Assembly (NCBI RefSeq): GCF_008244685.1
Contig: NZ_VTFT01000001.1
Location: forward strand, 62,001 to 126,000
Direction: 5' to 3'
DNA length: 64,000 bases
From: Luteimonas viscosa
GTDB lineage: Bacteria > Pseudomonadota > Gammaproteobacteria > Xanthomonadales > Xanthomonadaceae
Of this stretch, positions 24,453 to 32,795 are shown one piece after another. The position numbers and the translations under genes were made by a program. The notes below the pieces were generated by a model. It searched no databases, had not been told where the DNA came from, and saw only the letters and a list, made by a program, of their open reading frames with translations. How positions within the stretch are numbered: position 1 is the first letter of the stretch; every line of letters starts with the position of its first letter.

Positions 24453-24842
24453 GTGGTTTCCTCCCGGGTGGCGACCGCGCGACGCCACGCGGCATCGGCA
24501 ATGTGTTAGCGCTACCAGAAGGTAGCACCGGGACGCCGTTGTTGCGACCCGATCCACGCTTGCGGTGGCGTGCAAAGGTTTGCTGCTTCGCAACATTCCT
24601 GAGCGCCATGCCACCTGGGACGGGCGATCCGTCACTCGCCCGCGCCCGTGCACTCGCCCGCGCCCGTGGTGTCTCTCGTGCCGCAGACCCGTGACGCCAG
24701 CGCGTGTGGCTCCACGCTGCCACGAATCACGAATCACGAACGCGGACAGGATTCCCCGCCCGTCCCTGGTCCCGCGGCGTGCCACAACCCCCATGACGAC
24801 CTCCGCGCGGCTGGCTGCAGACGCGGGACGCCGTCGTCGCGA
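24453..24842. other. Intergenic region with operator; otherwise nothing recognised
   Basis: 390 bases upstream of the beta-helix gene. They hold the LacI-type operator at 24504-24517 and two trivial direct duplications (CTCGCCCGCGCCCGTG near 24638-24670 and CACGAAT near 24721-24733). No small gene or RNA was found. Confidence 0.4.
24504..24517 (-). promoter_or_regulatory. LacI-family operator, xyl-box-like
   Basis: Read on the minus strand the sequence is TGGTAGCGCTAACA, a 14-bp near-palindrome 52 bp before the ATG of the beta-helix gene. It agrees, as I remember it, exactly with the xyl-box bound by the XylR repressor of Xanthomonas. Binding would repress the gene until xylo-oligosaccharides are present. 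Confidence 0.65.
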
Positions 24843-25655
24843 TCAGCGCGGCGGCACGCGCGAACGCGCATTGTCCTGCGGTGCGTCCCCGTCGCGCTCC
24901 CGGTCCCGTGCTCCGCCATGCGAGGCATGCGCGTGCCCGGTCGGGTCCTCGAGCTGGATCGCGTTTCCCCGCTGCCAGGCGTCCGCGCCGGGCAGGACCG
25001 GCGGCACCTGGATACCGGCGCGATCGCGCCTGCGCTGCGTACTGTCCACGCCCAGGCGCGCGTCGCGGGCGGCGACCATGTCCGGATCGGCCTGGCCGTC
25101 GGCGGTGAAGCCCATCATCAGCTGCGGCACGCCGTACGGCAGGTCCTTGTCCAGGTCGGTGTGCCAGGTATGCCAGGTCTTGCCGTAGGTACGGACCAGT
25201 TTCTCCATCAGCTCGCGTTCGGCCACCCGCGGCAGCCCGGGTGCCACCAGCTGGCCGGATTTCACTTCGTGGACATGGCTGTGCCAGAGCGCCTTCTCCG
25301 CCTCCGGCAGGCCCGCGAACAGCGACTCGCCGATGATGTACTCCACGCCCATGATCCTGGCCTCGCGCACGTTGCCGTCGTAGATCACGCACTGGATGAC
25401 GTCCTCGTTGAGCACCGAGCAGTAGTGGTGCGCCTCCATCTGCGCCTGCAGCCGGCCGCTGTAGAAGTGGAAGCCGTCGAGGTAGGCGTTGATCGCGTCG
25501 ATCGGGGGCTTGTCCTGCAGCATCGCCGCGCCGGCGTCGAGCACGCGCGTCTTCGGGGGCTCGTCGCGTCCGGGTGTCTCCACGTTGGGCACGGTATCGC
25601 CGCCACCGCAGGCGGCGAGCAACAGGGCCAGCGAAGCCGTGACCAGTGATCGCAT
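24843..25655 (-). CDS. DUF1264/OBAP-family lipoprotein (270 aa)
   Basis: The start at 25655 has GGAGGAA about 8 bp upstream. A lipoprotein signal MRSLVTASLALLLAAC (Cys16) is followed by a short acidic linker and a domain with the OBAP (oil-body-associated protein, DUF1264) signatures: PIDAINAYLDGFHFYSG, MEAHHYCSVLNEDVIQCVIYDG, ARIMGVEYIIGESLFAGLP, LWHSHVHEVKSGQLVAPG, YGKTWHTWHTDLD and LPYGVPQLMMG. The many invariant His residues (HHYC, HSHVHEV, WHTWHTD) suggest a metal site. Plant OBAPs affect oil bodies; the bacterial role is unknown. The C-terminal 50 residues are charged and disordered. Confidence 0.82.
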   Translation of the reverse strand: MRSLVTASLALLLAACGGGDTVPNVETPGRDEPPKTRVLDAGAAMLQDKPPIDAINAYLDGFHFYSGRLQAQMEAHHYCSVLNEDVIQCVIYDGNVREARIMGVEYIIGESLFAGLPEAEKALWHSHVHEVKSGQLVAPGLPRVAERELMEKLVRTYGKTWHTWHTDLDKDLPYGVPQLMMGFTADGQADPDMVAARDARLGVDSTQRRRDRAGIQVPPVLPGADAWQRGNAIQLEDPTGHAHASHGGARDRERDGDAPQDNARSRVPPR

Positions 25656-25775
25656 CGCGTGATTCCTCCGTTGCGGCCGGCATCGATCGTGCGAGCCGGC
25701 GGGCAGGATCCCGGCGGCCGCAGCCCCCGTCTCTGCGAGGCTAGCGACGCCTCCGGGGCGAGCGTGTGAACGCGT

Positions 25776-26672
25776 TCAGTCTGCCGGTGCTCGTCGCGGA
25801 GCGCGCCTGGCCGGGCTCGCGGTACGCGGCTTCGCCGGAGCGGTGCTGCGGGCGGCCTTGCGGGCACGAGGCGCCGGTGCGGTGGCGGTGATGCGGATCC
25901 ACGTCGGCGCGTGGTCGCTGGCCTTGTCCTGCAGGCGCACCCAGCGGTCGACGCCTGCATCCACCAGGCGTGGCGCCAGCGCGGGGTTCAGCAGCAGGTG
26001 ATCGATGCGCAGGCCCCGGTCGCGCTCGGCATGGCGACGGAAGTAGTCCCAGAACGTATACGGCGCGGCCTCGCCGAAGTGGGCGTGGAGCGCGTCGGTC
26101 CAGCCCTGGGCCAGCAGTTGCGCATATGCCTCGCGCACTTCGGGCTGGATCAGCGCGTCCTTGCGCCAGGCCCAGGGGTCGTAGACGTCGCCGTCGGTGG
26201 GGATCACGTTGTAGTCGCCCATCAGCACCACTGGATGCGGCAGGTCGACCAGGCCCGACGCATGGCGCGCCAGGCGCTGCATCCAGCGCAGCTTGTAGTC
26301 GAACTTCGGCCCGGGTTGCGGATTGCCGTTGGGCAGGTACAGGGCCGCGACGACGATGCCGTGCACGGCCGCTTCCAGGTAGCGGCTCTGCCTGTCCGTG
26401 GGATCGCCCGGCAGGCCCCGCCGGCTTTCCAGCGGCAGCACGCCGCGCCCCAGCAGCGCCACCCCGTTCCACGAACGCTGTCCCTGCCAGAGCGCGCCGT
26501 AACCGGCTTCCTCCAGCGCGGCCGCAGGAAAGGCGTCATCCGCGGCCTTGAGCTCCTGCAGGGCGACCACGTCCGGCGCTTCCTTCGCCAGCCACGCCAG
26601 CAGCTGCGGCAGGCGGGTACCGATGCCGTTGACGTTGAAGGTCGCCAGCTTCAGGGTCCTGTCGCGCGCCAT
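25776..26672 (-). CDS. xthA: Exodeoxyribonuclease III (298 aa)
   Basis: The start MARDRTLKLATFNVNGIGTR is normal for ExoIII. The EEP-fold active site is complete: the FNVNGI Asn, the metal ligand Glu in ALQELK, the active-site Tyr in VAALYLPNG, Asp and Asn in VVLMGDYNVIPTD, and the terminal RIDHLLLNP and KASDHAPTWIRI with the catalytic Asp-His. It should act as AP endonuclease and 3'-5' exonuclease in base excision repair. The last 40 residues are a basic Ala/Pro/Arg tail (KAARSTAPAKPRTASPARRAP...), beyond the usual end of the family and probably a DNA-binding extension. The RBS is weak. Confidence 0.92.
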   Translation of the reverse strand: MARDRTLKLATFNVNGIGTRLPQLLAWLAKEAPDVVALQELKAADDAFPAAALEEAGYGALWQGQRSWNGVALLGRGVLPLESRRGLPGDPTDRQSRYLEAAVHGIVVAALYLPNGNPQPGPKFDYKLRWMQRLARHASGLVDLPHPVVLMGDYNVIPTDGDVYDPWAWRKDALIQPEVREAYAQLLAQGWTDALHAHFGEAAPYTFWDYFRRHAERDRGLRIDHLLLNPALAPRLVDAGVDRWVRLQDKASDHAPTWIRITATAPAPRARKAARSTAPAKPRTASPARRAPRRAPAD

Positions 26673-26793
26673 GGCTTCGCCGCTGTAGGGAGGGCGACAG
26701 GTTGGACCGAACCAGGCCACGTTGCCAGCACCGTGCCCGGGGCTCGCGCCGGAGGTCCGCTGCCGGCCGTGCGTCGCGGCGCCCTGCCCCGTC

Positions 26794-27264
26794 TCAGGGA
26801 GGCGCCACCACCAGGCCCGCGGCTTCCGCGGCCAGCGTCCCGCACTCGGCATCGAATTCCGGCGCCGCACCGGACACGCCGACGCCGCCGATGCCCGTTC
26901 CGTCCCTGGTGAACAAGGGCACGCCGCCTTCGACGGTCGCGATCATCGGTGCGGACGGTATGTTCCAGGTGCCCGTCACCGCGGACGGATTGAGGTAGAC
27001 GGCAGCCGAACGCCCTTTCCATTGCGCCACCGCGCCGGTCGCCGGCGTCGCGCCGTCGTGCCGGCCGAAGCTCACCAGGTCGCCGCCGTGGTCGAACACC
27101 GCGACCGCAATCGGAACGCCGGTGCCCGCCGCGCGGGCGAGGCAGTGGTCGCGGATGGCGTCCGCGGTGGCCGACTGGAGTACTGCGCGCGACTCCTGCG
27201 CCGCGATGGAAGGGCTGATGCACAGCAGGGTGGCCGCGGCCAGGCAAGCGACGAGATGGTTCAT
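26794..27264 (-). CDS. GlcG/HbpS-family heme-binding protein, exported (156 aa)
   Basis: The start at 27264 has AGGGAG 6-8 bp upstream. A Sec signal peptide (LVACLAAATLLCISPSIAAQ) is followed by a GlcG/HbpS domain: AVLQSATADAIRDHCLARAAGTGVPIAVAVFDHGGDLVSFGRHDGA, then KGRSAAVYLNPS, and the glycine-rich end TRDGTGIGGVGVSGAAPEFDAECGTLAAE. Members bind heme (HbpS of streptomycetes) or are encoded with glycolate oxidase genes. Neither partner is seen here. Periplasmic location fits a heme- or oxidant-related role. The gene lies directly downstream of the sugar dehydrogenase gene on the same strand, with a 46-base gap, so it may be in an operon with it. Confidence 0.85.
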   Translation of the reverse strand: MNHLVACLAAATLLCISPSIAAQESRAVLQSATADAIRDHCLARAAGTGVPIAVAVFDHGGDLVSFGRHDGATPATGAVAQWKGRSAAVYLNPSAVTGTWNIPSAPMIATVEGGVPLFTRDGTGIGGVGVSGAAPEFDAECGTLAAEAAGLVVAPP

Positions 27265-27310
27265 GGAATCTCCCTGAGATGGTGGGTGGAGGACGCGCGT
27301 CATCCAGCGC

Positions 27311-28807
27311 TTATTGCCGGCGCTCCTCCTGCGCCGTGAGCCTCAGGATCTGGCCCGGGTTGTCGGTGACCAGGTAGATCGCGCCGTCGGGCCCGACCAC
27401 CGGTTCGTACGGACGTCCCTGCGTGGTGACCAGGACTTCTTCGTGCTGGACGCGATCGCCGTCGATGGTGAGTAGGCGCAGCTGGCGCGGCGAAAGCGCG
27501 GTGACCAGGGCCTTGCCCTGCCACAGCGGGAACTGGTTGCCGGCGTAGAACGCCAGTCCCGACACGCCGATCGAGGGCCGCCAGTACCATGCCGGCTGTT
27601 CCACGCCCTCGGCACGCTGGTGCGGGGTGAGCACGGTGCCGTCGTAGTTGATGCCGTGCGTGACCACCGGCCAGCCGTAGTCGCCGCCGCGGCGGACGAT
27701 GTTCAGTTCGTCGCCGCCGCGCGGACCGTGCTCGGTCGCCCACAGGCGTCCGGTGGCCGGTTCGATCGCCATACCCTGCGGATTGCGGTGGCCGAAGCTG
27801 AAGACCGTGGCCAGCGCATCGTCGCGAGCCTGGAACGGGTTGCCGGGTGCTGGCGTTCCATCCGGCAGCACGCGATGGATCTTGCCGCTCGGCCGTCCCG
27901 GTTCGCGCGAGAGTTCCTGCACGCCGCGATCGCCGACCGAGAAATGCAGCCGCCCGTTGCGATCGAACGCCATGCGTCCGCCGAAGTGCCAGAACGGTTC
28001 GCCGTAGTGGTCGTGGTCGGCTTCGTACACCACCTGCTGGTCGACCCAGTCGTTGCCGCGCAGGCGACCTCGCACCACGCGGGTCATGGCCAGCGGACCG
28101 CCTTCGGGGCCGGTTTCGTCCAGCGGGTGGCTGTAGCTGAGATAGATCCAGCCGTTGCTGCGATAGTCCGGGTCGAGCGCGATGTCGAACAGGCCCGCCT
28201 GGTTCCAGCGATGGCCGTGCACGTAGACCGGCGGAACACCGGCCACCGGCTGCGGTTGCAGCACGCCGTCGCGGATGATCCTGAGACGGCCCGGCCGCTC
28301 GCTGACCAGCACGGTGCCGGGGTCGAGGAATGCCATCGCCCAGACCGTCTCGAGCCCGTCGGCGAACACGTCCAGGCGCACCGCGTAGTCCAGCGTATCG
28401 ACCACGCCGGGGACGGCATCGAACTCGCGCGGCGGTTCTTCGGCGGCGGCCTGTTCGTCTTCGTCCGCTTCCGGCTCGGCCTGCCCCACGCGCGCCGGCA
28501 GGAACGCGGCGATCGCGGTGATCTCCTCCGCGGCCAGGGTCCCGCCGAAGGCCGGCATCCCCTGCGAGGGCACGCCGGTGCGGATCACCCGCTCGATGTC
28601 GCCCCGGGTACCACCATAGCGATACGTCCGCGCGGACAGCGCCGGCCCCAGGCCCGTCCCCTGGCGGTCGGCGCCGTGGCAGGACGCGCAGTTGCGCTGG
28701 TAGAGCGCCGCGCCGTCGGGCGGATCCGCGGCCGCCACGGCGCCAGCGAATACGAGCAGCGCCGCGGCCGCGGGCATGGCCAGGGTTGGGATGCGGGCAA
28801 CACGCAT
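27311..28807 (-). CDS. Cytochrome c-fused PQQ-type sugar dehydrogenase (498 aa)
   Basis: A signal peptide (residues 1-27) is followed by a class I cytochrome c domain with the heme motif NCASCHG (about 39-45) and the axial Met region GMPAFGGTL. An acidic linker (EPEADEDEQAAAEEPP) leads to a glucose/sorbosone dehydrogenase propeller (about residues 130-490). Propeller signatures are GLETVWAMAFLDPGTVLVSER, YVHGHRWNQAGLFDIALDPDY, FHFGG-type WHFGGRMAFD, GHRNPQGMAIEP and TEHGPRGGDELNIV. It should oxidise sugars in the periplasm, with direct electron transfer to the fused heme. Compare the heme-free lipoprotein paralogue at 4807. Confidence 0.9.
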   Translation of the reverse strand: MRVARIPTLAMPAAAALLVFAGAVAAADPPDGAALYQRNCASCHGADRQGTGLGPALSARTYRYGGTRGDIERVIRTGVPSQGMPAFGGTLAAEEITAIAAFLPARVGQAEPEADEDEQAAAEEPPREFDAVPGVVDTLDYAVRLDVFADGLETVWAMAFLDPGTVLVSERPGRLRIIRDGVLQPQPVAGVPPVYVHGHRWNQAGLFDIALDPDYRSNGWIYLSYSHPLDETGPEGGPLAMTRVVRGRLRGNDWVDQQVVYEADHDHYGEPFWHFGGRMAFDRNGRLHFSVGDRGVQELSREPGRPSGKIHRVLPDGTPAPGNPFQARDDALATVFSFGHRNPQGMAIEPATGRLWATEHGPRGGDELNIVRRGGDYGWPVVTHGINYDGTVLTPHQRAEGVEQPAWYWRPSIGVSGLAFYAGNQFPLWQGKALVTALSPRQLRLLTIDGDRVQHEEVLVTTQGRPYEPVVGPDGAIYLVTDNPGQILRLTAQEERRQ

Positions 28808-28955
28808 GGCACGTCCTCATGGGCAGCGGCGAGCCGCCGCGACCCGACGAGGAGAGCCCGTAAGCCCGGTCCGGTGGGATGGAGGCAACCTAGGGTTTTG
28901 CTATAGATTCGATGCAGGCGCCATCCGGCGTCGCCGAGGAGCCCGGCAGCGGGCG

Positions 28956-31238
28956 ATGGGACGGGTGAGCGAGCAGACGGCCATCGGCAAGATCGACGCG
29001 GGGTCCGTGGAGCGCCCGGGCCGCGCCGGGCCCGTGAACTTCAGCGCCGGCGAGGCGCTGGTCCAGCCCTCGCTCAACCGGATCTCGATCCGCGGCCGCG
29101 TCGCCCAGGTCGAACCCAAGGTCATGCAGGTACTGGTGCTGATGGCGGAGCGGCCGGGGACCGTGATCGCGCGGGACACCTTCCTCGACACCATCTGGGC
29201 CGGCACCGTCGCCGACGACTACCTGCTCAACCGCGCGATCTCGGAACTGCGCAAGGTCTTCGAGGACGATCCGCAGACGCCGCGCTACATCGAGACGATC
29301 CGCAAGGGCGGCTACCGCCTGGTCGCTCCCATCGCGCCGGCGAGGGTGGCCGCCGCGCTGGCGCCGCCCGCACCGGAAGCGCTGTCGGAAAGCGCGGAAA
29401 CCGCCGGAACCGTGCAACCCGCCGAACCCGCAGTCGCCGGCGTCCCTCCGCCCGCGCAGGCGGCTGCGCAGGGCGGGCGGCCACGGGCGACGCGGCTCGT
29501 CCTGGTGCTGGCGGCCGCCGCGGCGCTGGGGCTGGCTGGCTGGTTCCTGCTGCCGCGCGCGCCGTCCGGCCCTGTCGGCGGTCCTGGCGGCGCGTATGAA
29601 ATCCGGCCGCTCACCAGTTTCGTCGGTCGTGAACTCGAACCGGCGCTGTCGCCCGACGGCAGCCGCGTCGCCTTCATCCGGGACGGCGATGGCGGCTTCG
29701 ATGTCTACGTGAAGACGATCGGCAGCGAGGAGGTGCTCAACCTGACCGACAGCCCGGTCGACGAACGCCATCCACTCTGGACCGCGGACGGGCGAGCGCT
29801 GCTGTTCGCGCGAACCGACGACGGCGGCCTCTCGGTCATGCGCGTTTCCGCACTCGGCGGCGGCGTGACCCGGGTGCTTCACGATGACACGATGCGCGAG
29901 ATCCGCGGCATGAGCCTGTCGCCGGACGGCACCCGGATCGCCTACGCCGCGCGCGAGGCCGCCAGCGAGCCCTACCGCATCGTCCTGGCGACGCTCGATG
30001 GCGGCGAACGCCGGACCCTGTCGATGCCCGATGCCGGAACGCTGGGCGATACCGACCCGCGCTTCTCCCACGACAGTCGCACGATCGTGTTCGTCCGCGG
30101 CGTCAACGAGGTCACCCGCGACGTGTACCGGGTGCGCGCCGAAGGCGGCGTGGCGACGCGCCTGACCTTCGACAACCGCAAGATCAACGGCCTCGCGTGG
30201 TCGCCCGATGGCGAACGGATCCTGTTCACCTCGACCCGCTCGGGCATGTACACGCTGTGGTCGGCGGATCCGGAGAACGGTGCGCTGGAGACGGTCGGAG
30301 TGGGCAACGAGGACATCCACCAGCCGGCGACGACGCCGGGTGTCGACGCGATCGCGTTCGAGCAGTGGATGCACCGCTCGCAGCTGCGACAGATCGAGCT
30401 GAGCGCAGAGGCGGACGCCAGCGCCGGCGCCGCACACCAGTTGCGCTCGACCCGCTGGGATTCCAGCCCGGCGTGGTCGCCCGACGGCGAGCGCATCGCC
30501 TTCGCGTCCAATCGCAGCGGCCCGCACGGCGTGTGGATCAGCCGGCGCGACGGCAGCGGCGCCGTGCAGGTCGCCGCGTTCGACGGGATGTTCGTGGACA
30601 ATCCGGCATGGTCGCCCGACGGCAGGTCGATCGCGTTCGACGCCAGTCCCGGCGGCAGGACCGCCATCTTCACCGTGTCGCCCGAAGGTGGTACGCCGCA
30701 AGCGCTGGTGGACGGGCCGGGCGACAACCGCAATCCGGCCTGGTCGCGCGACGGCGCCTGGCTCTATTTCGAATCCAACCGCAGTGGCGAATGGCGCGTC
30801 CATGCGCTGCCTGCCGGTGGCGGCGAGGCGGTTGCGGTCACGCCCGGGCCCGGTGTCCATCCGCGCGAGACGGTCGACGGCGGCCAGTTGCTCTACAGCA
30901 AGCCGGACCAGCCGGGGCTGTGGGCACTGCCCCGCGTGGACTGGCGGGACGCTGCCCGGCGCACGCCGGAGACCCTGCTCGTCGCCGATCTCGATCCGCG
31001 CGACGGCGGCAACTGGGCGCCTGCGGATGCAGGCCTCTACTACCTCCGCCGTCCGCCTGTCGGGGGCACGGTCCTTTCGCTGTTCGCTCCCGCGGACGCG
31101 ACCTCGACCGACGTGACCACCCTGCCGCCGGACTTCGAGGGCTGGGGTTTCGACCTGTCCCCCGACCAGTCCCGGCTGCTGTTCTCCGAGATGCTCACCC
31201 GGGAAAGCGACCTGCGCATCGCCACGCCCCGGGGATAG
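28956..31238 (+). CDS. Membrane-anchored winged-helix regulator with TolB-like beta-propeller (760 aa)
   Basis: Residues about 27-126 are an OmpR/PhoB-type winged-helix DNA-binding domain (VEPKVMQVLVLMAERPGTVIARDTFLDTIWAG...VADDYLLNRAISELRKVFEDDPQTPRYIETIRKGGYRLVA). A Pro/Ala linker leads to one transmembrane helix (LVLVLAAAAALGLAGWFLLP, 181-200). The periplasmic remainder is a TolB/PD40 propeller with many repeats of the form (L/W)SPDG-x-RIAF. The organisation is that of CadC-like transmembrane regulators, which bind DNA directly from the membrane. No response-regulator receiver domain is present. Such proteins are abundant in Xanthomonadaceae. The target may include the divergent sugar dehydrogenase gene at 28807, but that is a guess. 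Confidence 0.88.
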   Translation: MGRVSEQTAIGKIDAGSVERPGRAGPVNFSAGEALVQPSLNRISIRGRVAQVEPKVMQVLVLMAERPGTVIARDTFLDTIWAGTVADDYLLNRAISELRKVFEDDPQTPRYIETIRKGGYRLVAPIAPARVAAALAPPAPEALSESAETAGTVQPAEPAVAGVPPPAQAAAQGGRPRATRLVLVLAAAAALGLAGWFLLPRAPSGPVGGPGGAYEIRPLTSFVGRELEPALSPDGSRVAFIRDGDGGFDVYVKTIGSEEVLNLTDSPVDERHPLWTADGRALLFARTDDGGLSVMRVSALGGGVTRVLHDDTMREIRGMSLSPDGTRIAYAAREAASEPYRIVLATLDGGERRTLSMPDAGTLGDTDPRFSHDSRTIVFVRGVNEVTRDVYRVRAEGGVATRLTFDNRKINGLAWSPDGERILFTSTRSGMYTLWSADPENGALETVGVGNEDIHQPATTPGVDAIAFEQWMHRSQLRQIELSAEADASAGAAHQLRSTRWDSSPAWSPDGERIAFASNRSGPHGVWISRRDGSGAVQVAAFDGMFVDNPAWSPDGRSIAFDASPGGRTAIFTVSPEGGTPQALVDGPGDNRNPAWSRDGAWLYFESNRSGEWRVHALPAGGGEAVAVTPGPGVHPRETVDGGQLLYSKPDQPGLWALPRVDWRDAARRTPETLLVADLDPRDGGNWAPADAGLYYLRRPPVGGTVLSLFAPADATSTDVTTLPPDFEGWGFDLSPDQSRLLFSEMLTRESDLRIATPRG

Positions 31239-31476
31239 GCGGCAGCGGATCGGGCCGGATGCGCGGCGACGATGCCATTGCTGCGTTCGTCGCGCGCCGA
31301 CGCGACATTGCGGACGGTTCGCGCCGCCAACCCGCGCGGCGCGGGAGACCGCAGCGCGGAGTGCGGGGCGAGCGCGGTGCCCGCGCGGGCTTTTCCTACA
31401 CTCCGGACGGCTCCGGACGGATCGCGTGCGCGGCGTCGCCTCGGCAGACTGGAAGCATCATCGCAAGGACGCGATC

Positions 31477-32178
31477 ATGCCCCGCCCGCCCCGCTTCGAT
31501 CTCCCCGGGATCGCGCAGCACGTCGTCCAGCGAGGCCGCGAAGGCGCGCCCTGCTTCGTCGACGACATCGACCGGCTCCACTACCTGCGCGAACTGCGCG
31601 ACGTCGCGCGTCGCGAGTACTGCCGCGTGCACGCCTACGTGCTGATGCCGGACCACGTGCACCTGCTGCTGACGCCGATGGCCGCCGGCCGCGTGGGTCG
31701 CCTCGTGCAGCAGCTCGGCCGTCGCTACGTACGTCGCTTCAACGCACGCCACCGGCGCAGTGGCGCGCTCTGGCAGGCACGCTACGCCGCCTGTCCGGTT
31801 CTCGAGGACCGCTACCTCCTCGCCTGCCAGCGATACATCGAATGCAACCCCGTGCGGGCGGGGTTGGTGGGCCGACCCGCGCAGTATCCCTGGTCCAGCC
31901 ATCGCGCCCATGCCTTCGCCGAAGACGACCTGGTGTCGCCGCATCGGGCCTGGCTGGCGCTGGGCGCCGATGCCGCGACGCGTCGGCGCGCCTGGCACGC
32001 GTGGTCGACGCGGCCGGTGGCGGCAGCGGAAACCGACGCGATCCGGGAGCACCTGCGATGCCAGCGCCTGCACGGCCCGGCACGGTTCCGTGGCGCCGGG
32101 CCCACGCAACGGGAACGCGTGCCGACGTCGCGCGACCCGATCATCGGCGGCGAAGACCCGCGCGCGTTCCGACCGTGA
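31477..32178 (+). CDS. REP-associated tyrosine transposase (RAYT), Y1_Tnp domain (233 aa)
   Basis: The start MPRPPRFDLPGIAQHVVQRG is the standard RAYT N-terminus. The HUH motif is MPDHVHLLLTP (His-x-His near residue 58) and the catalytic Tyr lies in CQRYIECNPVRAGLV (about residue 118), with YPWSSHRAHA following. RAYTs are single-copy, vertically inherited, IS200/IS605-like transposases that mobilise REP/BIME elements. The region on either side has no obvious REP. The best candidates in the window are the GTAG-type REPs at 8069-8428. The C-terminal tail (about residues 150-233) extends past the core domain. Confidence 0.92.
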   Translation: MPRPPRFDLPGIAQHVVQRGREGAPCFVDDIDRLHYLRELRDVARREYCRVHAYVLMPDHVHLLLTPMAAGRVGRLVQQLGRRYVRRFNARHRRSGALWQARYAACPVLEDRYLLACQRYIECNPVRAGLVGRPAQYPWSSHRAHAFAEDDLVSPHRAWLALGADAATRRRAWHAWSTRPVAAAETDAIREHLRCQRLHGPARFRGAGPTQRERVPTSRDPIIGGEDPRAFRP

Positions 32179-32191
32179 CCGCGGCCTTCGC

Positions 32192-32563
32192 TCAGCGCAC
32201 CGGCGCCAGGCCGTGCGAGGCCTGTTCGCAGACCACGACCTCGCCCGGTTCCCCGGACGAGCCGGTTGCGCGCACGCGCATGCCGACGGCGAGCGCGTCC
32301 ATGTCGACGGGCGCCGCCTTGCACAGGTTCCAGCGCGCCGGCAGGTGGACCGCGACCTGGTCCCGACCGGGGACGTCGAGCATCACGATCGCATTGCCGT
32401 CATAGGTCCAGGGCCGGGTATCGATCGACGCGATCGTGCCTTCGACCGACGACGTGCCGCCGGAAACCGGGGCCGGATCGGGCGCGGTCGCGCAGCCTGC
32501 GACGGACATGACCAGGCAGAGCACGCCGGGCAGATGGGGGACGTGGCGGGAATGGCGTCGCAT
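32192..32563 (-). CDS. Small lipoprotein with an OB-like beta domain (123 aa)
   Basis: The start at 32563 has AAGGAAT upstream. A lipobox (MSVAGC, Cys about residue 24) follows a signal peptide. The mature part is beta-rich: SSVEGTIASIDTRPWTYDGNA, IVMLDVPGRDQVAVHLPARWNLCKAA, VDMDALAVGMRVRATGSSGEPGEVVVCE. The pattern 'V-x-G-x-I-x-x-I-D ... L-x-V-G-x-x-V-x-V-x-G' is that of a small OB-fold/DUF5666-like domain, here with two Cys that could form a disulfide. Function unknown. It lies 232 bases downstream of the GGDEF-methyltransferase gene on the same strand, but the gap argues against a shared operon. Confidence 0.65.
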   Translation of the reverse strand: MRRHSRHVPHLPGVLCLVMSVAGCATAPDPAPVSGGTSSVEGTIASIDTRPWTYDGNAIVMLDVPGRDQVAVHLPARWNLCKAAPVDMDALAVGMRVRATGSSGEPGEVVVCEQASHGLAPVR

Positions 32564-32795
32564 GTGGATTCCTTTGCGGCTGGATGGTCGCCCCATTGTG
32601 GCGTGGCCGGGGCCGGAACGCGCCGGGGATTCGCCCGGTCCAGGCGTCGATCGGACCACGCTGGCGTGCAATCGTGTCGTCGTCCGTGCTGATGCCGGGC
32701 GATGTGCACCGGAAAGGACGCCACTTCGCGAAGGACACATGCGGACGCGCGCCAGCCCACGAATCCGCTGCCGCCCTGCGCTTCACGCGCATGCA

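Noticed and set aside
28890..30860. A 656-codon minus-strand frame opposite the winged-helix/TolB gene
   Set aside because: It is the antisense shadow of a clear two-domain protein; the composition is Arg/Gly/Ala-rich with no motifs.
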